Made by a program: the position numbers and the translations under genes
Part shown: one piece after another, positions 9,990 through 18,551 of the stretch
Layout of the letters: each line of letters opens with the position of its first letter
Position numbering within the stretch: the stretch's first letter is position 1
Notes under the pieces: model-generated
Told to the model about the DNA's origin: nothing
The model's input: only the letters and a program-made list of their open reading frames with translations
The model's database searches: none
From: VAZQ01 sp050179645
GTDB taxonomy: Bacteria; Pseudomonadota; Alphaproteobacteria; Rhizobiales; Xanthobacteraceae
Assembly: GCA_050179645.1 (NCBI GenBank)
Contig: JBFXEX010000009.1
Coordinates: forward strand, 6,521-70,520
Length of the DNA: 64,000 nucleotides
Reading direction: 5' to 3'

Positions 9990-10841
9990 GGCTGGACAGA
10001 GATTCCGCGGATTGCGCTTGCAGTCCGGACACCGATCGGACCAAATCGTTATTGGGCGGACCGGGCGGGAACGGATCGGCCCGTCACGCATGGGGCGCGC
10101 CGGGGATCACACAGCAGCCCGTATGGGAAGGCGCTCCGATCGGCATTCCGTATGTCGTCGTTTCGGGAACCCAGGCCAAGTTCCGGTGAAATTCACGGCT
10201 GCGGACGAGAGCGACCCAGGTCCCTACCCGAACCCCACCAAACCCGCCGATCGAGGGCGGCCCCAACGGCACGGGCGATCGCCACGTTCTGTGCCCGACC
10301 GCGACAACCGGCTGCTGTACGAACTCTTCAACGCCTTTCCGGACGGCAAGGGCTGGAAGGCCGACAGCGGCGCGATCTGGGACCGGAAGAAGAAGCAGGT
10401 TCGGCCGGCCCGCTGGACCTCCGCCGACGCCGCGGGCCTGCCGATCCTGCCGGGCCTCGTGCGCTACGATGAAGTCGTCGGCAAGAAGGCCCTGGAGCAC
10501 GCCGTACGCTTCACCCTGGCCAAGATCGCCGCGCCTATCTGCCGCCGGCGAGCCATTGGGCCAGCGAAGACCACAGCGATGACCTGCCGCCCATGGGCAT
10601 GCGCATGCGCCGCAAGGCCAGATTCGACATTTCCGGATTCTCCCCGGACGTCCGGATCATCCTGACAGCGCTGAAGAAATACGGCATGATCCTCGCCGAC
10701 AACGGCAGCGACAATTTCATCAGCGGCGCACCCGACCCGCGCTGGAACGCCGATACGCTCCGGCAACTGATGCGGGTCAAGACGCAGGACCTGGAAGTGG
10801 TCGAGAAGAAGGGCGTTGTGACCGATCAGCGGCGCCGATGA
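9990..10841 (+). pseudogene. Frameshifted remnant of a secreted-protein family (GLPILPGLVRYDEV family)
   Basis: Translated pieces of one protein appear in order but in changing frames: EGAPIGIPYVVV (about 10130-10165), VKFTAADESDPGPYP (10184 on), IEGGPNGTGDRHVL (10250-10290), RDNRLLYELFNAF through TSADAAGLPILPGLVRYDEV (10300-10480), then RAYLPPASHWASED and FDISGFSPDVRIILTALKKYG (10530-10700) and a C-terminus ending at 10841. At least four frame changes are needed, the clearest within 10521-10535. I recall intact homologues, mostly secreted actinobacterial and proteobacterial proteins of unknown function. The start is not definable. Confidence 0.75.
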
Positions 10842-10980
10842 ACTTGCGACACCACCCTGAGCGCACTGTCATCGGCGCGTGTCCTGCGATAAGTAGACCG
10901 CAACGCGGTCGACGGGGACCGCGCGCCACATGGGCGCTGTTCCCTGCGACCGAAAGAAACCAACCGATGAGGAGCGCGTG

Positions 10981-11418
10981 ATGAAATCCCTGCTGATCGT
11001 GACGACGGCCTTCCTGGCAACGACCGCTGTCGCACTGGCGCAGTCCGCGCCGGACCTCAAGGGCACCTGGTCGGGCCAATGGAAAACCGTGATCTTCGGC
11101 CACAATCCGCATCATCCGGGATCGCAGACGACCACGAACCCACCGCGCATCCGCGAGATTGCTTTCACGATGCAGATCGAGGGCCAGGACGGACGGCTGA
11201 TCTGGGGCAGGTCCTGGTCCAATCCGGAGAACAAGGAACTGTTCGCCGCGACCATCGCTGCCGACGGCAAGACCATCTTGGGCTCCGACACCGACGGCTC
11301 GCTCACCATGAGCATCATGGCCCCCGACAAGCTGGAAGCCTGCTACACCCATACCGGGCAGGGTCCCAGCAAGTCGATCGTCGCAAGCTGCGGCTCGCTG
11401 CAGCGCGCCGGCCGCTAG
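10981..11418 (+). CDS. Secreted protein of unknown function
   Basis: The 145-residue product has a clear signal peptide (MKSLLIVTTAFLATTAVALAQ, cleavage near residue 20). The mature part is beta-rich with GTWSGQW near its start, IREIAFTMQIEGQDG and GRSWSN, and two cysteines (CYTHTG and ASCGSL) that may form a disulfide. The ATG is preceded by GAGGAGCG. The pattern of a strand-forming domain opening with KGTWSGxW is seen in many small periplasmic proteins of unclear role. It is followed after 32 bases by a secreted hydrolase gene and may be co-transcribed with it. Confidence 0.75.
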   Translation: MKSLLIVTTAFLATTAVALAQSAPDLKGTWSGQWKTVIFGHNPHHPGSQTTTNPPRIREIAFTMQIEGQDGRLIWGRSWSNPENKELFAATIAADGKTILGSDTDGSLTMSIMAPDKLEACYTHTGQGPSKSIVASCGSLQRAGR

Positions 11419-11450
11419 CAACAAGGCGCCGGGGACGATCGATCGCCCGG

Positions 11451-12281
11451 ATGGAGCCACGCACCGCACTGATGACGCAGCTTCTGCCGGCCGCCCTCCT
11501 CTTCGCCTTGGCGCTCGCGCCAGGCAGCGCCGCGAGCGAGACGCTGGTCAAGCTCACGACGCCGCGCGGCGTTAGCCAGTCGCTCCTGCTGATCAAGCCC
11601 GAGCAACCGCCGGCCGCGGCCGTGATCCTGTTTGCCGGCGGGCACGGCGCACTCGGGCTCTCGGGCCCCGGCAAGATGCGCTGGGGAAGCGGGAATTTCC
11701 TGGTGCGCACGCGCGACACGTTCGTCCGTCACGGCCTCATGGTCGCGGTGATGGATGCGCCCGCCGACCAGCAGAGCGGCATGAATGCCATCTTCCGCAT
11801 GGGTGCGGCCCACGCCGGCGACATCGGCGCCGTCGCCGGGCGCTTGCGGGCCGAAACCAACGTTCCGGTCTGGCTCATTGGCACCAGCATGGGCACATTT
11901 TCGGCCGCCGGCGGCGCCATCGGCGCCAAGGGCATCGACGGCCTGGTGCTCACTTCGACCATTACCCGGGCCCAGCCCACGTGGCTGATCTCCGGCAGCC
12001 ATCCGCACGGCGTCGCCAGCATGAACCTGCCGCGCATTCCCGCGCCGACGCTGATCATGTCGCATCGCCACGACGGCTGCTCGATTACGCCCGCCGCCGA
12101 CGCACCCAAGCTCAAGGCGCGGTTGACGGCGGCGAAGCCCGCCGAAATCGTGGTGCTCGACGGCGGCGCGCCGCCGATTTCGAAACCGTGCGAAGCCAAG
12201 TCGCAACATGGCTTCTTCGGCATCGAGGAAGAGGCGGTCGCCGCCATCGCGCGCTTCGTCAAAACGCATCCGCCAATCTGA
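11451..12281 (+). CDS. Secreted alpha/beta-hydrolase-like protein
   Basis: The 276-residue product has a signal peptide ending near GSAAS. It shows the alpha/beta-hydrolase outline: a strand AAAVILFAGGHG with the oxyanion region, a nucleophile elbow GTSMG near residue 145, and TLIMSHRHDGCS, where the aspartate can be the acid of the triad. A His near the C-terminus (SQHGFF) may complete it. It probably cleaves an ester or amide in the periplasm. The first ATG at 11451 was chosen; a second ATG at 11472 sits nearer the hydrophobic core. It follows the secreted gene at 10981. Confidence 0.8.
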   Translation: MEPRTALMTQLLPAALLFALALAPGSAASETLVKLTTPRGVSQSLLLIKPEQPPAAAVILFAGGHGALGLSGPGKMRWGSGNFLVRTRDTFVRHGLMVAVMDAPADQQSGMNAIFRMGAAHAGDIGAVAGRLRAETNVPVWLIGTSMGTFSAAGGAIGAKGIDGLVLTSTITRAQPTWLISGSHPHGVASMNLPRIPAPTLIMSHRHDGCSITPAADAPKLKARLTAAKPAEIVVLDGGAPPISKPCEAKSQHGFFGIEEEAVAAIARFVKTHPPI

Positions 12282-12312
12282 CGGCCGGCCCTCAAACGGG
12301 CAACGTCTTCTC

Positions 12313-12403
12313 CGTCACGCCCGCGCTTGTCGCGGGAATCCACGTCTTACTTTTCGAGTTCAAGTCAAAGACGTGGATGGCCGGGACAAGCCCGGCCATG
12401 ACG
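12313..12403. repeat. Palindromic dispersed repeat
   Basis: CGTCACGCCCGCGCTTGTCG and CCACGTCTT are mirrored by AAGACGTGG and GGGACAAGCCCGGCCATGACG. The arms are imperfect and the spacer is AT-richer. This is the familiar 'GTCATGGCCGGGCTTGTCC' repeat type of alphaproteobacterial intergenic regions. Confidence 0.65.
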
Positions 12404-12504
12404 GCGATGTTGTGTGATGACGATCACACTTGCGTCGAATCCCCCGAACCCGCCGGCCGCACGGGCCGACCAATCTCCGAACGTTAGAAAAAAGGAGAAC
12501 AACG

Positions 12505-12621
12505 ATGCTGGCGGAAATCTATCTGTTGCGGTTGCAGACGCTCGTGCGAAGCACCTCCCCGTCCCCGAATGCGGCCGCAAGCAATCCCCGCTTCATCCCT
12601 ATCTCGTTGCCCCGCACTTGA
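12505..12621 (+). CDS. Small conserved-type protein, 38 residues
   Basis: A strong AAAGGAGA site (12490-12497) stands 7 bases before the ATG. The product opens with a hydrophobic-basic helix MLAEIYLLRLQTLVR, has a Ser/Pro/Asn-rich middle and closes with a RFIPISLPRT-like tail. Small proteins with the same MLAEI-start and R-F-[IV]-P-[IF]-[ST]-L-P end are, from memory, recurrent in Bradyrhizobium-type genomes, which makes this a real small gene despite its length. Function unknown; it has no signal peptide, and the first helix could associate with membranes. Confidence 0.65.
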   Translation: MLAEIYLLRLQTLVRSTSPSPNAAASNPRFIPISLPRT

Positions 12622-12808
12622 CGCAGGGGCGATCGGGCAGCAAGCGGCTCGGTTGACGCGGCGGCCGGGGAAAGTCGTCCCCTCGGTGGTCGCGCGCTTC
12701 CGGGCCGCTTGCTGAGCACGTACGCGGATTGCCCGCGCACGCTCCACCGGCTTGTGTTCACCGGCGCATCCCGGCACTGATGGCGGACCTTCACAGGGAA
12801 ACCTTCCG

Positions 12809-13234
12809 ATGCTCGCTCGATGTCTTGCAATCGCACTGACCTTGGTTGCCGCCGGCATCTCGCCGCAGGCGGCCGCGCAGGACGCCGGCTACCCGGCAAC
12901 CGCCCTGCTCTCGACCGGCCGCAGCATCGTCGGCGAGACGATACGTTATCCGGACACCGGCCCCGCGCACGTCACCGCCTCCATCGTGGTGCTGGCGCCG
13001 GGCGCCAAGACCATCGTGCACCGGCACGGCGTTCCGCTGTTTGCCTACATTCTGGAAGGCGAACTCACCGTCGACTACGGCGCGCACGGGGTGCGGGTCT
13101 ACCGGCAAGGCCAGGCCTTCATGGAGGCGATGGAAGTCGCCCATTTCGGCATCAACCACGGTACACAGCCGGTGCGGCTTCTCGCGGTCTCCATGGGGGC
13201 CAAGGGCGCCGAAGACGTCATCCCGGTCCGGTAA
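12809..13234 (+). CDS. Secreted cupin-domain protein
   Basis: The 141-residue product carries a signal peptide (MLARCLAIALTLVAAG, cut near AAAQ). A single cupin follows: motif 1 contains HRHGVPLFAYILEGEL with histidines in the metal-binding pattern, and motif 2 contains AHFGINHGTQPVRLLAVSMG. Periplasmic mini-cupins usually bind a metal and a small ligand; no reaction can be assigned. The gene stands alone after a 187-base stretch in which I see nothing, and before the DUF2188 gene. Confidence 0.85.
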   Translation: MLARCLAIALTLVAAGISPQAAAQDAGYPATALLSTGRSIVGETIRYPDTGPAHVTASIVVLAPGAKTIVHRHGVPLFAYILEGELTVDYGAHGVRVYRQGQAFMEAMEVAHFGINHGTQPVRLLAVSMGAKGAEDVIPVR

Positions 13235-13341
13235 ATCTGCGGCGATGTTCCGCGGATGCGGCTCCACATCAGGCGAGCCAATTGGTACAATCTCATGTAA
13301 GCTCAAGTCGTGGGGCCATGACCAAGTGCGCAGGTGCATCC

Positions 13342-13590
13342 ATGTCTCGCGTCACATACGAGATCGTCCAGCATGACGGCGGTTGGGCCTACAAGGCCAA
13401 CGGCGTGTTCTCCGAACCTTACCCGACTCATGACGAGGCCTTGGCGGCCGCGCAGCTCGCCGCCGAGGAACAACGGGCGCCGGGACACACCGAGGTCATC
13501 GAATACGAGGACGAGAAGGGCAAGTGGCACACCGAAACCGCGCCCGGCAGCGATCGTCCTGAAACCGAAGTGAAGGACGGCGACGCCTGA
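13342..13590 (+). CDS. DUF2188 family protein
   Basis: The 82-residue product has the DUF2188 outline: RVTYEIVQHDGGWAYK, then FSEPYPTHDEALAAAQLAAEEQ, and a short acidic C-terminus. It is a small soluble domain of unknown function, often found in alphaproteobacteria. An in-frame ATG at 13318 would add 8 residues, but the 13342 start matches the usual N-terminus. It precedes the GST gene by 22 bases and may be in its operon. Confidence 0.8.
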   Translation: MSRVTYEIVQHDGGWAYKANGVFSEPYPTHDEALAAAQLAAEEQRAPGHTEVIEYEDEKGKWHTETAPGSDRPETEVKDGDA

Positions 13591-13612
13591 TACGGGCGCC
13601 CCGGGGGGCATC

Positions 13613-14314
13613 ATGCTGACGCTCTACTCCTACCCCGAATTGTTCGGGGTCGCGGACAACAATGCCTACGGCCTGAAGGTCTTTGCCTTCCTCCGGCTGA
13701 CCGGCGTGCCGTTCCGGCATGAACATATCTTCGACGCCTCGAAAGCGCCGCGCGGGCAATTACCCTATATCGACGATGACGGCGAGATCATCGGCGACAG
13801 CGACACCATTATCGCCCATCTGATCCGGAAGTACCGGCTGACGATCGACGCCGCCTTGAGCCAATCGCAGCGCGATACCGACCACCTGATCACCCGGATG
13901 CTGGACGATCTCTACTGGGTGATGTCGTATTCGCGCTGGAAAGACGACCGCTTCTGGCCGCTGTTTCACCGGGCGCTGCTCACGCAGCATCCAAGCCTTA
14001 CCGAGGACGGCCTGCGCAAGGCGAAGGAGTACAACGCCGAGCGCTATTACTTTCAGGGTATCGGACGCTACGATCCCGACGCCGCCATGCAGCGCGGCTT
14101 GCGCGACCTGGAAACGCTCGCGCACCTGATCCCGTCAGCGGGCTACCTGCACGGGCCGCGGCCGACAAGCATCGACGCCAGCATCTACGGCTTCATCGCC
14201 AACATCTATTTCTACGACATTCCGACGCCGCTGAAGCAGTTCGTCACGTCGCAGCCCAACCTGGTGCGGCACTGCGAGGTGATCCACGCCGCGGTGACGG
14301 CGCCGGGCAAATAG
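13613..14314 (+). CDS. Glutathione S-transferase family protein
   Basis: The 233-residue product has an N-terminal thioredoxin-like domain (about residues 1-75) with the cis-proline turn in RGQLPYID and the glutathione-contacting G-D-S-D-T segment (about 60-65). An all-helical C-terminal domain follows, with RPTSIDASIYGFIAN as the N-capping region. The long insertion and Tyr/Trp-rich middle are like the metaxin/Tom37-type GST group found in bacteria. It may conjugate or isomerise an electrophile. A VOC-fold gene follows after 16 bases, which suggests a joint detoxification role. Confidence 0.85.
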   Translation: MLTLYSYPELFGVADNNAYGLKVFAFLRLTGVPFRHEHIFDASKAPRGQLPYIDDDGEIIGDSDTIIAHLIRKYRLTIDAALSQSQRDTDHLITRMLDDLYWVMSYSRWKDDRFWPLFHRALLTQHPSLTEDGLRKAKEYNAERYYFQGIGRYDPDAAMQRGLRDLETLAHLIPSAGYLHGPRPTSIDASIYGFIANIYFYDIPTPLKQFVTSQPNLVRHCEVIHAAVTAPGK

Positions 14315-14330
14315 CGAAGGAGCGAGAGAG

Positions 14331-14765
14331 ATGGTCAAGAGTTTCGATCATGTCACCCTCGTTGTGCGCGACGTCGAGAATGCCAAGCGCTTCTTCGCGC
14401 TTCTGGGCTTCAAGGAAACCAAGTCCGTGGTGATCTCCGGCAAGACCATGGAGGACTACATGGGCGTTCCGGGGATCGAGGCGGACCATGTAACGCTGGC
14501 GCTCGAACACGTCACGCCGCATACCGAGGTGCAGCTATTGCACTACCGCCATCCCGATGCGCTGCAGGACCCGAACGTCGACCGGCTGAACAAGCTCGGC
14601 TTCAATCACATCTGCTTCGCCGTCGACGATCTCGACGCCGAGGTCGCCAAGCTCGACGCCGCCGGCGTGAAGTTGCGCAACGAGGTGATGCGCTTCCACG
14701 ACCGCAAGCTCGTCTTTCTCCGCGGGCCCGAGGACGTCACCGTCGAATTGGCGCAGTGGAGCTGA
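14331..14765 (+). CDS. VOC (glyoxalase/dioxygenase-fold) protein
   Basis: The 144-residue product has two beta-alpha-beta-beta-beta modules. The first opens with FDHVTLVVRDVENAKRFF and the second with FNHICFAVDDLDAEVAKL; each supplies a histidine (H8 and the second His near residue 88). The C-terminal VFLRGPEDVTVELAQW contributes the usual glutamate. This is the vicinal oxygen chelate fold of glyoxalase I, bleomycin resistance and extradiol dioxygenases. It follows the GST gene after 16 bases with a GAAGGAGCGAGAG ribosome site, so glutathione-adduct chemistry is a reasonable guess. Confidence 0.88.
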   Translation: MVKSFDHVTLVVRDVENAKRFFALLGFKETKSVVISGKTMEDYMGVPGIEADHVTLALEHVTPHTEVQLLHYRHPDALQDPNVDRLNKLGFNHICFAVDDLDAEVAKLDAAGVKLRNEVMRFHDRKLVFLRGPEDVTVELAQWS

Positions 14766-14805
14766 GCGCGTCGCCCGGCCCTCAATCCGGTTAGATTGAA
14801 TCAGC

Positions 14806-14892
14806 CGTCATTTGCGAGGAGCCCCAACGGGGCGACGAAGCAATCCAGACTCATATGCGGCGCTGGATTGCTTCGCTACGCTCGCAAGCACG
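14806..14892. repeat. Palindromic dispersed repeat (CAATCCAG/CTGGATTG type)
   Basis: GCGACGAAGCAATCCAG is mirrored by CTGGATTGCTTCGC; outer arms TTGCGAG and CTCGCAA also pair. The element sits in the gap between the VOC gene and the convergent DUF900-type gene. Confidence 0.75.
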
Positions 14893-14946
14893 GATATATC
14901 AGCAGTGCTCGCGTCAGGCGCCGCACAGCCGGCCAGAACAGCGCGC

Positions 14947-15966
14947 TCAGGTGCCGTCGGACAGGCGGCCGTCGACCGCGGTCTTGATGACCTGGCGGAT
15001 GTGCGCGTTCGACAGGAACAGGTCGTGGTTGACGATGCCCCAGCCTTCCTGCGAGGCATCGACCACCCGCACGCCGAACTTCTTGAGTGTCGCAGCCTCC
15101 GCAGCGCCGACCCGCGACGCGCCTGCGATCCAGCCCGACACCGCGAGCGCGCGGTCGTTGGTGGCGGTGATGATGGTGATGCGCGAGGCGAGCGCGCCGA
15201 CGCGTTCGACCGACGACGAGAACACGTCCATGTCGATGTCGGGGGCGGCGAACACCACGGCGCCGGTGCGCTCGATCGCCTGCAGGCCGAGCCGCAGGTA
15301 GATCTGGCGCAGCGCCTCCATCGTCAGCGATGTGCCGACGCTGTGCGCGACGACATGGACGCGGCCGGTGCTGCGCGAGCGGATGAAACCGGTCAGCACC
15401 TGCTCCAGCGCGTCGCGCGACCACATCGCGCTCTCGCGATCGTAGGCGTAATCGAGCAGCTTGGCCTTGGACGGCCAGGCAAACACCACCGTGTCGCCGC
15501 GGAAATTGACGCCCTGCGCGAGCCGCGCGGCATCGACCGTCGCGGTCTCGAAGGTCTGGTTGAAGCCGTGTACGTAAATGAGAACGTCGCGTGCGCCTTC
15601 ACCGAACAACGAACTCGGTTTCGGCAGCAGTTCGACCTTGTCGACCTTCCACTCGTCGAGACCGAACGAGGCCAGCGAGAAGCGGCCCACTTCGGGCGCA
15701 ATGAGTCTGGCCCGCGCGACGCTGAGCTTGGCGCGCTCGGCACCGAACCACGGCTTGTCGGTGGCATTGCCCGCCGGCTTGCGGGTGGTCGCGACCAGGA
15801 TCGAAGACGATGCAGTGGAGAGATCGGGCCCGTCGAGATTCAGGCCCGGTGCGGAAACCGCCGCACAGCCGCCGAGCGCGAGCGACGACGCGGCCGTCGC
15901 AAGGCTGCGCAACACCGCGCGGCGCGACGCTCCTCCAGAGCTGCGATTAACAGTTACACCCACCAT
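14947..15966 (-). CDS. Alpha/beta hydrolase of the DUF900 type, probable lipoprotein
   Basis: The 339-residue product begins with a twin-arginine-containing leader that runs into SLALGGCAAV, a lipobox-like segment whose Cys (about residue 34) could be lipidated. The domain is a DUF900 hydrolase: VLIYVHGFNQTF gives the HG oxyanion motif, VHVVAHSVGTSL the nucleophile elbow (AHSVG), and AAPDIDMD and a late NHDLFLSN supply Asp and His candidates. The role is unknown, probably envelope-associated esterase activity. The gene starts at 15966 with ATG and faces the repeat at 14806-14892. Confidence 0.85.
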   Translation of the reverse strand: MVGVTVNRSSGGASRRAVLRSLATAASSLALGGCAAVSAPGLNLDGPDLSTASSSILVATTRKPAGNATDKPWFGAERAKLSVARARLIAPEVGRFSLASFGLDEWKVDKVELLPKPSSLFGEGARDVLIYVHGFNQTFETATVDAARLAQGVNFRGDTVVFAWPSKAKLLDYAYDRESAMWSRDALEQVLTGFIRSRSTGRVHVVAHSVGTSLTMEALRQIYLRLGLQAIERTGAVVFAAPDIDMDVFSSSVERVGALASRITIITATNDRALAVSGWIAGASRVGAAEAATLKKFGVRVVDASQEGWGIVNHDLFLSNAHIRQVIKTAVDGRLSDGT

Positions 15967-16257
15967 GTGAACCCCTGGGTGATCTTTTGCCGCTCAATCG
16001 CGGCGATACCGGGGCGAACGCGGATGCGCGGAACTCGCGGTCATGGTCCGCAACGGCACGCATAAGCGACAGAAAACACACAGAATTGTGATCCTCGCTG
16101 TGCTCCGGACGGAGCGCGAAGCGGTGGAAAATTCGCACCTCAAGGCGTTGCGGAGATACAAATTCCCCTTGTGGCCGGGGCCGTTTCCCTCGGCCACGGC
16201 GCGCGCCTATATTGCGGTTGCCGGTCATTTCCCGCCCGAAGCGTCGAGGTCCCGTCA

Positions 16258-17607
16258 ATGCCTGCACCACGTCAACTGCGCCTCACCGCCTTCATGCGGC
16301 CGGTGAGTCTCCACACCGGCGCCTGGCGTTACCCCGGCGCTTTTCCGGATGCCAATTTCAACTTCGCGCACCTGAAGCGCTTCACCCAGACCCTGGAACG
16401 GGCCAAGTTCGACGCCTTCTTCATGGCCGACCACATGGCGGTGCTCAACATGCCGGTGGAGGCGCTCAAGCGCAGCCATACGGTCACGTCGTTCGAGCCG
16501 TTCACGCTGTTGTCGGCGCTGTCGCAGGTCACCGAGCGCATCGGGCTCATGGCGACCGGTTCGACCACCTTCGACGCGCCCTACCACATCGCACGCCGCT
16601 TCGCCTCGCTCGATCATCTCAGCAACGGCCGCGCCGGCTGGAACATCGTCACCACCTCCAATCCGGATGCGGCGCTCAATTTCGGGCTCGACGAACACAT
16701 GGAGCACGCCGATCGCTATGCGCGGGCGCGCGAGTTCTACGACGTGGTCACCGGTCTGTGGGACAGCTGGGCCGACGACGCCTTCATCCGCGATCCGGAA
16801 AGCGGCATCTATCTCGATCCCGACAAGATGCATGTGCTCGACCACAAGGGCAAATATCTCTCGGTGCGCGGCCCGCTCAACATCGCGCGCCCGGTGCAGG
16901 GCTGGCCGGTGATCGTGCAGGCCGGCGCCTCCGAACCCGGCCGCCAGCTTGCCGCCGAGACCGCCGAGGCGGTGTTCACCGCGCAGCCGAACATCGAGGT
17001 CGGGCGGCAGTTCTATGCCGACGTCAAGGGCCGCATGGCCAAGCTCGGACGCGATCCCGAGCACATGAAGATTTTGCCCGGCTGCATGGTCGTGGTCGGC
17101 GATTCGGTCGAGGAGGCCCGCGCCAAGCGCGCCAAGCTCGACAGTCTCGTACATTACGCGAACGCCATCGCTTCGCTATCGATCGCGCTCGGCCACGACG
17201 CGTCGAAGTTCGATCCCGACGGACCGCTGCCCGACATTCCAGAGAGCAACGCCTCGAAGAGCGGCCGCGAACGCGCCATCGCGCTCGCCAAGCGTGAGAA
17301 CCTGACCGTCCGCCAGCTGGCGCAGCGGCTCGGCGGTCACTCCGGCCTCGCCATGATCGGCACGCCCAAGACCATCGCGGACGAGATGGAGGAATGGCTG
17401 ACGAGCAGGGCGTCGGACGGCTTCACCGTCCAGTTCCCGTACCTGCCCGAGGGCCTCGACGACTTCTGCAACAAGGTGGTGCCGGAGTTGCAACGGCGCG
17501 GGCTGTTCCGCCGCGAATACGAAGGCACGACGCTGCGCGAGAATCTCGGGCTGCCGCGACCGCCCAACCGGTTCTTCGATCAGACGGCGCGCACGGCCGC
17601 GGAGTGA
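16258..17607 (+). CDS. LLM-class flavin monooxygenase (NtaA/SnaA/DszA type)
   Basis: The 449-residue product matches the two-component FMN-dependent monooxygenases: LTAFMRPVSLHTGAWRYPG at the start, ARRFASLDHLSNGRAGWNIVT, RAREFYDVVTGLWDSW, the long-loop KGKYLSVRGPLNIARPVQG, and GTPKTIADEMEEWL near the end. Enzymes of this group oxidise nitrilotriacetate, EDTA, dibenzothiophene sulfone and many other compounds using reduced FMN from a separate reductase. No reductase gene is nearby. A DOPA-dioxygenase-like gene starts 4 bases downstream, so the pair is translated together. The substrate is not known. Confidence 0.93.
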   Translation: MPAPRQLRLTAFMRPVSLHTGAWRYPGAFPDANFNFAHLKRFTQTLERAKFDAFFMADHMAVLNMPVEALKRSHTVTSFEPFTLLSALSQVTERIGLMATGSTTFDAPYHIARRFASLDHLSNGRAGWNIVTTSNPDAALNFGLDEHMEHADRYARAREFYDVVTGLWDSWADDAFIRDPESGIYLDPDKMHVLDHKGKYLSVRGPLNIARPVQGWPVIVQAGASEPGRQLAAETAEAVFTAQPNIEVGRQFYADVKGRMAKLGRDPEHMKILPGCMVVVGDSVEEARAKRAKLDSLVHYANAIASLSIALGHDASKFDPDGPLPDIPESNASKSGRERAIALAKRENLTVRQLAQRLGGHSGLAMIGTPKTIADEMEEWLTSRASDGFTVQFPYLPEGLDDFCNKVVPELQRRGLFRREYEGTTLRENLGLPRPPNRFFDQTARTAAE

Positions 17608-17611
17608 CCCG

Positions 17612-17941
17612 ATGAGCGCGATCAAAGAATATCACGCTCACGTCTACTACGACGCAGCGGCGCGCCCACAGGCCGAAGAGCTCTGCCAGGCGGCCGGCAC
17701 CACGTTCGGGGTCAAGATCGGCCGCATGCACGACAATCCGGTGGGACCGCATCCCCGCGGCAGCTGCCAGCTCACGGTCACGACCGATCAGTTCGCTGAG
17801 GTGATCCCCTGGCTCGTTCTGCACCGCAAGGGCCTCACGGTGTTCGCCCATCCGCAGACCGGCAACGCGCTCAAGGATCACACCGAACACGTGATCTGGC
17901 TCGGGCCGTCGGAGCCGCTCAAGCTCTCGGCACTGAAGTAG
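17612..17941 (+). CDS. DOPA 4,5-dioxygenase family protein
   Basis: The 109-residue product matches the small DOPA-dioxygenase family: EYHAHVYYD at the start gives two metal-binding histidines (His8 and His10), FxVKIGRMHDNPVGPHPRGSCQL follows with further histidines, and WLVLHRKGLTVFAHPQTG and DHTEHVIWLG complete the beta sandwich. The family includes fungal extradiol DOPA dioxygenases, but bacterial members are usually uncharacterised. It starts 4 bases after the flavin monooxygenase gene, which suggests linked catabolism of an aromatic compound. Confidence 0.88.
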   Translation: MSAIKEYHAHVYYDAAARPQAEELCQAAGTTFGVKIGRMHDNPVGPHPRGSCQLTVTTDQFAEVIPWLVLHRKGLTVFAHPQTGNALKDHTEHVIWLGPSEPLKLSALK

Positions 17942-18496
17942 TCAATCCGATCGAAAGATATCCTCGACGGAAAGCTCGATCCCGGGCGGGTCGAGCCGCA
18001 AGTTTCCTTGCTTCACGATCCTCGTCGCGATCGCATCACCTTCTCCGCGCGCGTGATGCACCAAAAGCTGCTTGTCCGGATCGATGATGAGATACTGACG
18101 GACAGTCGGAACACGGAAATAGCCGGCGAGCTTGGCGGACGCATCGATGTGGCGGGTCGACGGGGACAGCACCTCTACGATGATCACTGGATTCGGCACT
18201 TCAACCGCGGCATCGGCCAGCCGCTCGCCGCAATAAACCAGCGCGTCGGGCTCGTGCGCGGTGTCTTGATCGATGCGAACCAGCATGCCGTCTGGAAGCA
18301 TGCGGCACGGCAAGCGCGCTTGCCGGATTGCGGCATCAAGGGCCGACTGCACTGCATATTTGATGCGCGCGTGTCCTACACGTTCCGGCGTCATGGCGTA
18401 GACGACGCCCGCGTAAAGCTCGAACTGGCCCGGCCGGCCATCAACCCATGCCAGGTACTCGTCCACGGTCATCTTGTGTTTCGGAAGCGCAACCAT
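17942..18496 (-). CDS. Uma2/DUF820 family endonuclease-like protein
   Basis: The 184-residue product has the restriction-endonuclease-like core of Uma2 proteins: MTVDEYLAWVDGRPGQFELYAGVVYAM, then HEPDALVYCG and VIIVEVLSPSTRHIDASAKLAGYF, where the Pro-Asp and Glu-Val-Leu-Ser form the PD-(D/E)xK-like centre, and YLIIDPDKQLLVHHAR. The biological role of Uma2 proteins is unclear. Starting at the ATG at 18496 gives the usual length; the stop abuts the end of the DOPA-dioxygenase gene directly. The family often multiplies in cyanobacteria and mobile regions. Confidence 0.85.
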   Translation of the reverse strand: MVALPKHKMTVDEYLAWVDGRPGQFELYAGVVYAMTPERVGHARIKYAVQSALDAAIRQARLPCRMLPDGMLVRIDQDTAHEPDALVYCGERLADAAVEVPNPVIIVEVLSPSTRHIDASAKLAGYFRVPTVRQYLIIDPDKQLLVHHARGEGDAIATRIVKQGNLRLDPPGIELSVEDIFRSD

Positions 18497-18551
18497 TGCA
18501 AATAGTCTAACATCACTAAGACCAAGCGCCAACAATGGACCGTAGCCCGCC

